From NCBI RefSeq assembly GCF_004379255.2, contig NC_056041.1, forward strand, positions 19,685,559-19,749,558: a stretch of 64,000 bases of DNA. Direction: 5' to 3'. The notes beneath the pieces are model-generated. The model worked only from the letters and a program-made list of their open reading frames with translations. It ran no database searches and was not told the origin of the DNA. The position numbers and the translations under genes were made by a program. This DNA is from Salvia splendens (lineage: Eukaryota; Streptophyta; Magnoliopsida; Lamiales; Lamiaceae). Of the stretch, positions 34,837-46,800 are shown one piece after another; within the stretch, counting starts at the first letter, position 1, and each line of letters starts with the position of its first letter.

Positions 34837-35396
34837 TAGGGCTGGCAATTTTCGACACGACACGATAATCCGACACGAATCCGCACGAAATTATTGGGTT
34901 TGGGTCAAGTCTTATTGGATCCGTGTCCTTATCGGGTTGACCCATTAAGAACCCGATAATTTCGGGTTGGGTTCGGGTCGGATGCGGGTCGGATACGGGT
35001 AACCCATTAAGAAATAATATTATTATTTTTATTATTATTTAAAAATATATATATTACTTTAATTTTTTAATTTCTTATAAATTAGGTTTAAATAGTATAA
35101 AATGAATTTTAATTGTGTAAATTAGGTTAAAATTAAGGTTTAATCGTGTAATATTAGGTTTTAATCGTGTAATATCAGGTTCGGGTTGTTATCGTGTCGT
35201 GTCAACCCATATTATATCGTGTCGATAACGGGTTCGTGTCGGGTGCGGGTCGTGTTCGGATTTGAAGGTAACAGGTCGGGTTCGTGTTCGGATTTACAGT
35301 TTCCTTAACAGGTCGGGTTCAGGTTAGGCCTTATTGGGTTGGGTCATTATCAGGTTGACCCGATAACGACCCAATCCGCACGATTTGCCAGCCCTA
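34837..35396. mobile_element. hAT-type MITE
   Basis: Terminal repeats TAGGGCTGGCAA and TTGCCAGCCCTA, with a perfect 8-bp target duplication CATCGGAT (34829-34836 and 35397-35404), as hAT transposases make. The interior is built of repeated GGGTTCGGGTCGG-like words and an AT-rich centre; non-coding. Confidence 0.92.
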
Positions 35397-35404
35397 CATC
35401 GGAT

Positions 35405-36885
35405 GCCTTGAATATTAGAGCACTGTGTGTATTTATATGTGTAGCTAGATTCCCATGAACTAGAGAGAAAGAGGCTGCTTTAATAATTGATAAAGGAGCC
35501 ATGTGTTTGAACTGGAAATACGTGGTTGGCTCCATTGCTTTAACTATAGTGACAGTGAAGGAAAAATGAATCAATTCTCCTATCTCATCCTATATTACAG
35601 AAAATTTATTGAAAATACTAATTCCAATATGATTCACAAATTAGTAGGCGAAAAGAATGACGCACAGGAAGAGCCTATTTGAGCATATCCATCCTTAAAT
35701 ATTTGATTTTTATTATCTTTAGTAAATAAATTTGATATTCAATTAATTCAATTTACTTATAATTTTATTATAAAATTAATAGAGTATAAAAGTATATTCA
35801 TATTTCATTAATTTTTTTACTCAATTATTTTCATTTTTTATAATCCGTATCACATTTCATTAACTTTTCACTCATTTTCTTAATTTTTTAATAATTTGTA
35901 CCAAATTAAAGTAAAATAAATGTGGACCTTTTTTCGATTTTCTTATACATTCTTATTATCTGTATCGAATAAAACTAAGATAAATGTGAATAGATGGATG
36001 GTGTCTTCTGTTTAGGGTTTAGGGGCAATGAATTATCGTATTCCATCCACTAAATAGTCACTAAAACTGTTTCACTTCTAAATTACAAAAGTATAATAAA
36101 ATACATCATACATAAAGCCAACAATATGGCAGCAGCAAGCCTATTAAATTTAAGAGTGAATTTTAAATTTCTTTCATAGAAAGCATTTTATATAATATCG
36201 TTCGATAAAGTGAAATAACATTAAAAATGGCATACTTTTGTAATACTATGATACTATCCCCTCCCTCCGTCCCATAAAAATAGAGACTTTTAGGATATAC
36301 GGATTGTAATGTATAATTAATAAGATAAAAGAGATAAAAAAAAGTAATTGAAGTATTAATAGTGAAAAATAGGACCTATCTCATTAAAAAATAGAAATAG
36401 ACTATTTTTATGCATGAAGTGCATTTTCTATGAACTAAGTTGACTGTAAATTTAATTAGAAGACTTCGATAGATGCTGAAGTTTGACATAAGTATTGGCT
36501 CTTTGAAAATTTTAACATCTGATAAATAACGTTCATTTAGGTCCTAAAAAAAACATAAATGTTCGTTAAGTGGTGAGGTCTATTACCGCCCCTAATTAAA
36601 CAGCAACAATATTAGAATCCCATTAATTTAAATCACACTAAACATATATATCTTGATTTTCTCGTATACAGGAAAATGAACATTTGTCTGTGATTAATTC
36701 GGACACAATTCCATGTTTTGTTCTTTTATTCGGTTCCTTGATTAAGAATATTCTTAAGCATAATGCTCAAATGAATTAAACACACTTTTTTATTCCACAA
36801 TTTCTTCTTCTTTGACAGGTTGATTGGGCAGTAACAGTATACATCAATTAATTGGAAAAAAAAAATTACACACGTATACGCTTTA
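35405..36885. other. Intergenic DNA and SRC2-like 3' flank
   Basis: AT-rich. A degenerate Stowaway-like MITE is at 36256-36421. Its left end carries CTCCCTCCGTCCCATAAAAA and its right end on the other strand CATGCATAAAAATAG. No gene seen. Confidence 0.5.
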
Positions 36886-37656
36886 CTAATAATCCTCTTC
36901 GTCGCCCGCCACATCATCAGCCAGATCATCCGCCACGTCATCGGCAATATGATCCTCAAGGGCTTCAAAACCTTCGGTGAGCGCGATTCCACCCAAGACC
37001 CCTGCAACCGCACCCACAGCCAATCCCGTCCCCATCCCCCCAAACTTGCTTCCCTTCTTCTCCTTCCCCTCCACGTATCCCTGCTGTGCCCCACCATAGT
37101 AACTACTCTGCCCGTACCCGTAGCTCGGAGGAGCTCCGTACACGGGATAACCAGACGGCGGGGCCCCACTGTATGGCCCCGCGTATGGGTACTCCCTGGC
37201 CGCCGCAGGGGGGTACGGCGGCGCATAGTAAGGGTCCGGCGCACGATAGCCCGGCTCGCGGACGCTGACGGCGACTTCGAGCTTCCCCTGGGGGCGGCCG
37301 GAGGGGCGCGTGAGGGGGAGCGTGCGGTCGGCGCGGCGGCCGAGACCGACGTCGTCGACGAGGTCGCGGAGGGGGAGGCGGGCAGAGCCGATGAGCGGCT
37401 TGGTGTCGGCGGCGGCGTCGGCGTGGACGATGTCGATGTGGAGGGTGGAGTCTTCGACGGGGGAGTCGAAGGGGAGGAGGAGAGTCTGGTCCCAGGTGGG
37501 GGAGGTGTCGCCGTCGGGGGCGACGTGGGTGGAGGACTTGGATTTGGGGTCGACCCAGGCGACGGCGTAGGGCTTGAGGCTGCCGTGGCGCCAGTTGACG
37601 TTTTTGAGGTCTTTGGCGGAGGTGATGGTCACCTCCACTTGGTAGCGCCCCGCCAT
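36886..37656 (-). CDS. SRC2-like C2-domain protein
   Basis: A single-exon frame of 256 residues starting at ATG 37656 ([20 protein letters not shown]). Residues 1 to about 125 form a C2 domain ([25 protein letters not shown]), a fold that binds membranes, often with calcium. A Pro/Tyr/Gly-rich linker follows ([20 protein letters not shown] and on). Next come a Gly/Ala-rich hydrophobic stretch ([18 protein letters not shown], about 210-227) that may enter a membrane, and an acidic tail ending in DEEDY. This order is that of plant SRC2 (soybean cold-regulated gene 2-like) proteins, membrane-associated and linked to stress signalling. Coding DNA is markedly GC-rich against its flanks. A TATA box lies 85 bp upstream. 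The frame is intact. Confidence 0.88.
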   Translation of the reverse strand: MAGRYQVEVTITSAKDLKNVNWRHGSLKPYAVAWVDPKSKSSTHVAPDGDTSPTWDQTLLLPFDSPVEDSTLHIDIVHADAAADTKPLIGSARLPLRDLVDDVGLGRRADRTLPLTRPSGRPQGKLEVAVSVREPGYRAPDPYYAPPYPPAAAREYPYAGPYSGAPPSGYPVYGAPPSYGYGQSSYYGGAQQGYVEGKEKKGSKFGGMGTGLAVGAVAGVLGGIALTEGFEALEDHIADDVADDLADDVAGDEEDY

Positions 37657-37740
37657 GATCACACACTTCTTTTGTAGAGAAGAAGAAGAAGAAAGAAGCT
37701 TTGATATTTGGTGATTTGGGAAATCATAGGCAGCTTCAGC

Positions 37741-37748
37741 TATTTATA
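37741..37748 (-). promoter_or_regulatory. TATA box of the SRC2-like gene
   Basis: TATAAATA on the minus strand, 85 bp upstream of the ATG. A GAA/TTC-type purine run (37680-37695) lies in the presumed 5' UTR. Confidence 0.65.
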
Positions 37749-37942
37749 ATGGGATTAGAAATGGAGATTGCATAGGTAAGTGCTAGATTATTCCATATCT
37801 TTCCAATTCAAGTGGCTCGAATTTGGAAATACTATCCTACCCTTTCTAAGTCATTTTCGTGTTTATTTTAATTCTACAAAAATATATGAACACACCATGT
37901 TATTTTTTTTATATTAGGTGGAAAAAGAATAAATAGAAATAA

Positions 37943-38077
37943 ATATCCTCTATTCCAATAAAGTCGACTCACCTTTTTTTATCCAACCAAGATGACTAAT
38001 TATTTTTTTAAAAAAATAATTAGTCATCTTGGTTGGATAAAAAAAGGTGGGTCGGCTTTATTGGAATAGAGGAATAT
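37943..38077. repeat. Near-perfect palindrome (about 67-bp arms, no loop)
   Basis: The left arm (37943-38009) and right arm (38010-38077) are reverse complements apart from two substitutions and one inserted base, meeting at T7/A7. Example blocks: TCCAACCAAGATGACTAATT and AATTAGTCATCTTGGTTGGA. It is about 195 bp upstream of the SRC2-like TATA box. It may be a fold-back transposon or a hairpin-RNA source; no clear target duplication was found. Confidence 0.95.
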
Positions 38078-39028
38078 TTAATTACACACGATGCGGAAAT
38101 GTTTGAAGGGCTCATTTGGACATGAAAATGAGTATTTGAATGAGACATAGATACTACATATTGAGATGCTAACATGAGATCCACAATCAATTGCAGTTAT
38201 GTTATCACAAAATATATCTAACACACTGGATGGAGGAAAACCAATTTCAATCGACAATGATCAAAATTACAACACTTGATCAAGCCACTCCTCATTCATT
38301 TGAATTCTACTTTTGCGACTACTCCATCTTTTGTTTCTTGCTTCTCTAACCAATTAGATTTCCTTCGACACAGACACAGCTGAAATAATCAGTTGTGGAT
38401 CTCTTGTCCATTGGAATGGCATCCCAATACATAATTTTGTGTTGGAATGTTCCATTCAAGGTCCTCAGCGGCTTTCAAATGATCAGCTTAGGGGGTCAGT
38501 CAATACATGATTTACCTTACAAACCTAACTGCATAAACTACTCCAAGCTGATTATGGCCCTTTTGTTTGATTTTGTTTTATTATTTTGTTTTTATTCGAG
38601 ACAAATGCTCAATCCAATGAAAGTGGCGAGCAAGATAAGTCCGTAAAAAACAAAAGACCAAAGAAATTTAGTTTTATTATTGATTCATATTGTTGTATGT
38701 AGTTTTTGTTTTTTTTCTCCGTTTTGGTTACTCTATGAAGAAGAGAGTCGTATGTTCAACGTTTATTTAAGTTTAATTTCCAATGGGGAATGAGGTAAAA
38801 AATGAGAAATTAATAAATTTACATTTATGTGAGTAAATGCTCGAGGAAGATTTAGCTAGGCTAGGTTTGAAAACTCTCAAAAACAACGTGGGGAGGGCTG
38901 TTCTGCTTTTCTTAGAATACAAGGCATGTGTGGCACTGGAAAAAATTGTCAAATCTCATTATCTGAGGGAGTTTCAATTCACTTGATTATTAAGTGGACT
39001 TTTGTTCCCACATGGTCACACTTTGCTA
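38078..39028. other. Intergenic DNA
   Basis: No credible gene. The short plus-strand frame at 38395-38646 shows no domain and ends in low complexity. Confidence 0.45.
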
Positions 39029-39243
39029 TTTTGGTTCGTCCCACAATAAGAGTCACACTTTAATTTTACTATAAATGATAAATAGGTCTCACGTTCCACT
39101 AACTCACTTAAGTGACATTTTATTATAAAATCAATATAAAAAATGGGTCTTATATTCCACTCACTTTTCCAACCTACTGTTCTTTACATTTCTTAAAACT
39201 CATGCGCACAATAAAAGTGACTCCTACTGTGGGACAAATGGAG
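39029..39243. mobile_element. Stowaway-like MITE
   Basis: TA on each side. The ends contain TTCGTCCCACAATAAGAGTC and, on the other strand, CTCCATTTGTCCCACAGTAG. About 215 bp, non-coding. Confidence 0.8.
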
Positions 39244-40689
39244 TATTTTTGTATTGACTCTTCAAGTTTATATTTTTCGGTTTATATTTTTCGGTTTATA
39301 TTTTTCGTTGGAACCATTTAATGATATTCATTTTCATTAAGCTTAGAATTCTAATTTGTCTGTAAGGATTTTTGTAAACAGAATAGAAAAGAAAAAGGTT
39401 TTCCTAAACAACATAAAGCAATTAATGAAACTACAAGAAAATTCAGAGTCTACGAGAAAGACTAAATAATTACGTTTAGTTAGTAAAGATCAACTTTTGA
39501 ATAATAGAACTAAATAAGACCGGCTAAACAATTATGGTTAGCATAGTTAGACTATGTTTTCACGACATTCCGGACTCAACATGTGAAAAAACTCACATGT
39601 TGATGGAAGAATGAATGAAACAAAGAAGAGTCCATGCATGCTTTATTTTTTCACTTCTCTGCATTCACCCATTAATAATAGTTTTGGTTGTAATGGGAAG
39701 TTGCTGTGCAAATCAACACCATTGGATTAAAAGATCTAACGAGCTCCGTTTGGCATTTGTTCTACGTTTAAGAATGGTTCTACGTTTAAGAATGGTTCTA
39801 TCTTGATCACAATCCTATATATATATATATATATATATATGACCGTGATGGCATTTAATAATTACTTATGGGCTACGGATCATATAGGATTAATTTTTAT
39901 GTTTATAATTATTGATTTGTTATCATTTTAGTTGGGATTAAACTTTAATGAGTAAATATCGATTGTGCCACATTTGGGTTCCACAAGATTTTATTAGTCT
40001 AACTTTTGAATTTGAATGCTAATATGATGAGTTTCAATGGCGTAGCATTTTGGTTAAGTTATTTGAATCTTGTCTGCATCTCATCAATAATGAGTCTCAA
40101 TAATATTTTTTTAACAAACGCATTTGTCCATCATACAATAAGGAAAGTCCAAATGTTCGGTATTTTGCATCCAATCTAGGAGTATAATTTATCTAGAAGT
40201 GTAATATATCATTTTATCTCTATATACGAATATGGTCTATTGTAGGAGTATATAATTTCATAGTACAATTTTAAACAAACATTCACTAGTAAATCAGCAT
40301 CACTAATATTTAAAGTTTATTCCTCAACTCAATAATAGTACTAGTAAAGTTCAGATACGATTATCTAACTAAAAAAGAAATCATTATCACTACCAATCAA
40401 GTACCAGTGCTAAAGTGAGCTATATCACCAAATACTTCAGAGATTTCCTGCCTAAACATTACTACATGGTCAAAAAAAAGAATCGAAGGCAGTGAGCTCC
40501 AATATCATCGGATAATCGCGAAAGCTGGGGAAGATGATGAACATTGAAACATCAAGAAGCCCTGGAACAAATGTTGGGGCTACAAGAAGTATTACAAAAA
40601 AGGAAAACCTGACTAGCTTTGTATTGTATGGATAGAAAACTAGCACTGCTGCTGTATAACTGGGGGCATAGATGAAGACTGCAAAATGG
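39244..40689. other. Intergenic DNA with short repeats
   Basis: Contains an 18-bp tandem (CTACGTTTAAGAATGGTT, two copies near 39762-39798), an (AT)n tract (39816-39840) and otherwise AT-rich sequence. The end near 40690 is the presumed RPS9 3' UTR. Confidence 0.5.
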
Positions 40690-43473
40690 TTAACGTTTGA
40701 CCCATTGGAAGCTTTTCCTAGCTTTCGCTTTACCAGGTTTCTTCCTTTCCACAACTCTTGAATCTCTCGTCAGAAAACCAGCTGAAGAGACATCAAAAAC
40801 AGGATTAGAGGCAAAATTGTCCCGACCACAATTTAAGTTGTATAGGGAAATGTTAGAACTGCAAGTTGATCGCTAAACTTTCGCACAATTGATGTGGCTT
40901 CAATATAACAGGGCGTGCAAATGATCAAACATTGTAGACAAGAAACAAGAATCCGGTTTTAGAAGTTTTACCTTGTTTCAGAGGAGGGCGCATTCCTGGC
41001 TCCCAGTTTTGTAATGCTCTACTGATGCCCAATCGGACTGCTCCAACTTGACCTGCAAAGTTCATTCATGTGTTAATCTACAGAAAGGGAACATAAATTG
41101 GAAATTCATAATTTCCTCAAAAAAATATAGTATTACTAATAAAGTAGTCTAGCTGATGCACGTCTGGTGACTAAACTCAATGTTTTTTCGTATGCAAAAT
41201 AGCATTTGAAGGTCAATGGTACTCTGTCAAACTCAATTGCATTTCAATTTTAATCTGAAGATCTAAATGGCAACAAATCACACAATGCAGGTGGGAAACA
41301 GAACAAAACTCTTAACAGATATGCCAAAGCTCAAAGAATGATAGCAAGAGACTGATTAGCATAATGAAGCACTCAGCTTAAGTAAACCACTCAGCTGAAT
41401 TCATCAAAACATGGTGACAAAAATAACATTTGCTATATAAGGGAGGTTAAGAAAATAACATCAGAGCTCTGTAGTCCAGAGTATGGTAGTATTCCTTAAT
41501 CAGAGGATATATGTATTGTATGAACTCAAATTCCAAACACTTAATAAAAAGTTTGATCAACAGAAATCTAGTGCTGACCTGTAGTGCCACCTCCTTTAAC
41601 AGTACAATTGATATCCCACATGCCCAATGTTTTCGTTTCAGAGAAAGGCCGAAGAAGAGCAGCACGGTGATCAAGCATGGGGAAGTATACATCAAACTCT
41701 TTGTCATTCACCAAAAAATACCCATCACCAGGCTGAAGCCAAACACGAGCTATGCTGCATTTCCGTCTCCCTGTTCCATAAGACTTCCCCTTCTCGTCTA
41801 CTTTCCTGACGCGTGCCTTGGCAGCTTCCTCTTGTTTTTGGCGCTCTATTTCAGCTCTGCCAGAATTTTTAGTATTCTTCTCATAACGTTTCTCCTCTGT
41901 TTCAGATAGAGGCGGTAATCCTTGAATGCCTTCAAAGTCCTTCAGGGCAATTAAACTATCCAGCATCTCATCTGTTATCCCAGATGCCAATATAAGGTCA
42001 CCAAATGAAAGATCCGAACCTGCAAGAATCAGCACAATAAGTGAACAATTTTCCAGAAAAAAGGCTTCTCTACCGATGCCTCCAGTAAAAGGAGGAAAAA
42101 GATAAAATGTTAACTTGTTCTCTGGAAAAGTATTCACAGGACATAAAGACCTTTATTCTGAAGAAAATTCAAGATTGTAACTAGTTATCAAAAGCCCTCA
42201 ACATCAGACAGGCATCAACTATAATGTAGCTCTGCAGAATTAAGTTGAATTAAACAGCACACGCTATAGCTGGGGAAATTTTTTTACTAATAACTCCTTC
42301 GCCAAGGTATGGAATATTAATCAACTTGAGTAATATTCCAGGGTTTGGTACAATTTCTTGCACCTGTCGACAGGAAGTGCATTGAGGAGATAAAGCAGTT
42401 AATCCCTTTGTACTCCCAAAATATTCGACTCTCTAAGACATTTATCTTAAAATGATGGAACATTTAGAACCAGTTGACTCACAGTAATCCAATTTCAAAA
42501 TTAAATAATTGAAAATCATTATATCAACAGAGAAATCACCAAGAGTACATGTGAATTGCTTCAACTTATTATCTGATGAGTTTCAGGAAAGTAAATTGTT
42601 AGCTAAGTAATGGCCAATTTCACACAAAATGTCAGAAAAATGGAGGGCACATTGTTACTTTAATGGAAAAAAAAACACTAGGACTAACCATGAATCCTTT
42701 CAACTGCAAAATCATAGTATAGCTATTTCAATTCCTCAATACAAATAAATTTGATCAAGCAAACAGGATAACTGAAACAACATTTAACATAAAATCCAGC
42801 CTCAAGAATCTCTATAGATCAGAACCCAACATGTCACAATCAACAAAAATCAAATTAATTTTAATCTGGATATATATCTCAATTATAAACACAAAGTAAC
42901 AACCTTAAAACACCATCATCCATCCATCATGCAAACGATAGAGAAATGAAAAGAATAGTAACCAAAAAAACGACCTTTGAGAGCATCAGCCAAAGCTTTG
43001 GCCTTGGCTTCAAGCTGTTTCTCCTCCTCACTCTTTTCAACGACCAATCCCACTCCATCTCCTAAACTAGCAAGCCCCATTTCTTCGCCGTCGGCTTCAA
43101 CGCCGCCGAACAAATCATCATCCGGGTGCTCCTTCCCTTCCCCTGAAAAACTCCACGGTGTATAATCTTCAGCTGGCCCCTCGTTGTCCCCTTCAGCAAA
43201 CTCCCGCGGATTGCCGGGATCCATGGAGAACACGGAGTGGATATCTTGGTCAGTTTCCGATGACATTTTCCAGAAATCGGTAGTTGATGTGGAGGAATCA
43301 TGGCCTCCATTGCTCCCTCTGGTGGAGAAGAATGAAAATTGAGGAGGACGAGGCGATAAAATGCGATTAGGTTCCGGGATTAGGGGATTTGAAGCTACGA
43401 AATGGGTGCGGGACGAAATTAGGGATAGACATCGATGAAATTGTGCAGATTTGGGAATAAACCGAGCAATCAT
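40690..43473 (-). CDS. RPS9: Small ribosomal subunit protein uS9m (RPS9), mitochondrial
   Basis: A component of the mitochondrial small ribosomal subunit whose C-terminus reaches the decoding/P-site region. Four exons on the minus strand: 43473-42963, 42019-41579, 41052-40972 and 40781-40690, all GT-AG with matching phases, giving 374 residues. The N-terminus ([20 protein letters not shown]) is basic and Ser/Arg-rich like a mitochondrial targeting peptide. A long acidic plant-specific extension follows. The S9 domain is in the last 130 residues: [51 protein letters not shown], then [20 protein letters not shown] and the universal terminal ...KR. No defect seen. Chloroplast S9 is much shorter at the N-terminus, so the mitochondrial form fits best. 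Confidence 0.93.
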
Positions 43474-43522
43474 CGTTCTGTGTGGAAAGGAAGTAAGAAA
43501 GGTTGGTTAGAATTTCGGAGGG

Positions 43523-43530
43523 TTTTTATA
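43523..43530 (-). promoter_or_regulatory. Candidate TATA box of RPS9
   Basis: TATAAAAA on the minus strand, 50 bp upstream of the ATG, immediately downstream of a tandemly duplicated 43-bp segment. Confidence 0.5.
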
Positions 43531-43536
43531 AGGTTT

Positions 43537-43622
43537 AACTAATAGTATTATGAACTTAAACCCATGATTTTTTAAAATAAACTAATAGTATTATGAACTT
43601 AAACCAATGATTTTTTAAAATA
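43537..43622. repeat. 43-bp tandem duplication upstream of RPS9
   Basis: Two adjacent copies (43537-43579, 43580-43622) that share ACTAATAGTATTATGAACTT and ATGATTTTTTAAAATAA and differ at a single position (CCC/CCA). They end within 10 bp of the candidate TATA box. Confidence 0.93.
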
Positions 43623-43623
43623 A

Positions 43624-43818
43624 AGGGTGTTCGGTTTGGAAGATTGTATCCGAGAATATGTAGTCGGTTTGATTTATGAGATTAAATCGCACAACTCAAT
43701 CATAGATGGATAATAATCGGATATTTAGTCATAGCTAATCCCCAATAACTAAAATAATCTTACAACTCAAACCTAGATTATATTTTAGTATTATTTTATC
43801 TTGAAACCGAACGCTACC
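43624..43818. mobile_element. Small inverted-repeat MITE (TAA duplication)
   Basis: Left end AGGGTGTTCGGTTTGGAAGA; right end on the other strand GGTAGCGTTCGGTTTCAAGA. TAA flanks both sides (43621-43623, 43819-43821), pointing to a Harbinger/Tourist-type element of 195 bp. It abuts the RPS9 promoter duplication. Confidence 0.65.
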
Positions 43819-46800
43819 TAAGTGTATATAACTAATACTCCTAGTAGTACCTTTTTAACTGTTAAATTTAGGAAATAATTATAAATCATTTTAAAATTAA
43901 AATACGTTAGCTAAATCTTAATCTTATGAAGACATTTGTGAATAATGTATATAAATTTATAAATTTTTTCTTACAGATTTCAGCTTCCATATTACACAAT
44001 TTTTTCTAAATACAAATTAATTGGATAATTGAAAAATATAGTACTGGAGTATAACGCAAAATGTGATAATTTTATTGAAATCATAACTTAGAATTTGCAC
44101 CTACTCATTCAGTAATGGTAGCAGCAGCCCCAAATAGAGGTAAGCTTATTTTAATAGTGAAACAAGAAACGCATGGCATAAGATGCTAATAATTTATACG
44201 ATTTACTATTTCTTAATCCACAGGCTGTGGCGGAGGCAATGGATTGGCTTTTTTCCATAAACTACGTTTTGAGGTAAGTATCCGTCACTTGTACCCAGAA
44301 AATTAAACATTACACATGGGGTTGGAAAGTCTAGATTGGACAGAAAATTCCAATTTCCATAATTTCTTGATAGAGTTAGCTACCATATGTTGAGACAAAC
44401 TCGTGTTTGATATGCCGCGTTGCTAACTCACTCTTTTGGTCAAACTCGTGTTTGATACATCACAGAAAAAATCAGATTGGTTCATGATATGTCGAAAATA
44501 CCCTCGTCAATATTTAAAAAATTAAAATCTAAAGTCAGTACATAATTCGCATTCTGTTGTGGAGGGAAACCAAGTAACAAAATTTTTTGTCATTCTATTG
44601 TGGAGGGAAACCAAATTTCATCTCCCGCTGAAACACCAGTATTGTACATATTATTTGCAGACTGACTTCATTTGATTTTCCATCTTCATTTATTTGTCGC
44701 AGACTCAGGCTCTCTCCATTTGCTTACCAGACGACCTACCCCTCGAACCGATATCGGGTAAAAAGTCGTTAACGTCTTCTCTAAATCGTGAAGTATTTAT
44801 TTGCAGACCCCCTCCACTTGTGTTTTGCTTCATTGTGGATTATATTGATCTGTAAATCGTGAAGTTGATTTCTTTTGTCGAATGAGTTCAACCTAGGGGT
44901 AAAGCGAACAGAAATTAATAATGTGTGGTTAACAAACCCACCAACAAAAATTATAAAGACAAATTCTGGTGTCTTCGCATCTGCTAACCAAAAATCTCAA
45001 CTCACCACGCGGACACATATAATTTGGTAATCCATTACAAATCTTTATTGACAAATTAATGGTGCGAAAATAGTTACAACACTAGAATTTGCAGATCTGT
45101 AAAATTCGAGTTACAAATAATCGAAGGGGATCTAAATTACCTGATTTTGAATTACCTGGTCAGCCATGGAGTTCGCACCTATGCCTGCTAATGTGACCAG
45201 CGTTGTTGTGATATGCAATCAAACCCTTTCCTTGAAACAACTCCAGTCGATCGGTCGGCCGACTCCGTCGTTTGGAGAATTATTTTGGGGTCTTCCTCTA
45301 ATTTATTTTGAAACACAGAGGTTGGTGTAGAAATGAATTCTGATTAAAATTTAGGTATTTACTGCCATTATTGAAGGGCAAAAATGACCACTTATGACAA
45401 TTTTGAATTTAATATTAATTTGTGTTGAGTTGGAAAAATGTATCTTAGTGGGGAGGAGGGATACTCGAATCACACAAAACGCGGTAACAAACCTTAAAAA
45501 AAGCGGGGCAAATAAATAAACCCGGGTCGGCCATGTAGTTTTTAATACATATCAAACACTGGAATAATCCGAGAAAAGAGGCTATATTTGGGTCTTCCCC
45601 ATGTATCAATCACGCCCTAAGGGAAAGACGTTAAAATGGGCAGAGGCAGCGGCAGTGAATAGGTGACAGTGGTTTGATTGCATTAGGCGACTTGAAATGA
45701 GTCTAAGAATACTACTAATATTTTGTGCAGGCAATGCTCTTGGCTCTAAATGCATCATACTTCTTGAAAGCCAGAGGCCACTTCGTTATGATAATTAAGG
45801 TTTGTCTTGCCAATTGTACTTGTGTAGTTGATGACATATAAAGATCACACGTTACAATATTCTTTAGATCAGGGTGTCTTACAATGTTGTTTAGATCAGA
45901 CTTTAGACAATATTGAATTGGGCGTGTATAATTGGACAATGTTGAAAACAGCTGGTCTTCGAACGTGGCTCCTAGCATCCGGGCTGATGTACTTTTACAG
46001 CTTCCCACAAATATGGTGACGTATGTATGACATTGATGCCATATTAACAAATACTAACAATCTTAACGACAATATCAACAAATTGAGGGTCTGCCTAGCT
46101 ATTTAATTTCAAATAAATAAATAAAGATAGAAATTGATAGGTAAAGAAGGTTGACATATCGTACGCTATGAAATTGTTCAAAATCTGGGCTCCATATATA
46201 AAGTGGACAACCAAAGCTTGCCATCTATTGCTGGTCCAATTGCAAGTTACGACATGTTTTTTCCTACACTTTCAAATATAGAGCATGATGAGTTATTAAA
46301 TGTTTTACTCCTTTTTTTTCAATTTTATACCTTTTTTTAATCTTATTTGAAGTAGCATATTTTTAAATAGGGTAAATAGTAGTATAAAATTTGGTCAAAT
46401 TCTGATTTAATGCTACTAACTTCCATAAATAGTCAATTAATATATCGTAATTTTAATATTTTTCTCAATTATCCCAAAGCAAAAAAATTTCATCATGCTA
46501 CGTTTCTGAATTTATCAACGTAATGCGTACGTCATGTAAAAATTAAGGACATAATTGACTAAATGTATTAAATGACGACATTTAGATAGCCTAATGTTTC
46601 GTTCGCATGATATTTTTCATTTGCCAAAAACATGCATAGTTTCTTCCAAATTATAAACTATGAGACAATTAAAAAAATATATTAAAATTAAAATAAGATA
46701 GAATTTGAGAAAAAATAGTAAAATTAGTATTAGTGGATTATAAGATTTATTCTTAAAATAAAAAGTGTTTATTTAAAAAAAATAAAAAAATGAAAGAATA

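Noticed and set aside
35690..36040. AT-rich stretch with weak inverted similarity (CATATCCATCC / GGATGG) as a further MITE
   Set aside because: No convincing terminal repeat or target duplication could be aligned.
36949..37677. 242-codon plus-strand frame opposite the SRC2-like gene
   Set aside because: Antisense shadow in a GC-rich exon; Gly/Val/Asp-rich and without motifs, while the minus strand has a clear C2 domain.
41511..41909. Plus-strand frame across RPS9 exon 2
   Set aside because: Antisense to a well-supported exon with correct splice sites.
45715..46050. Minus-strand frame of 111 codons in the long intergenic region
   Set aside because: Overlaps another frame on the opposite strand, no recognisable domain, AT-rich composition.
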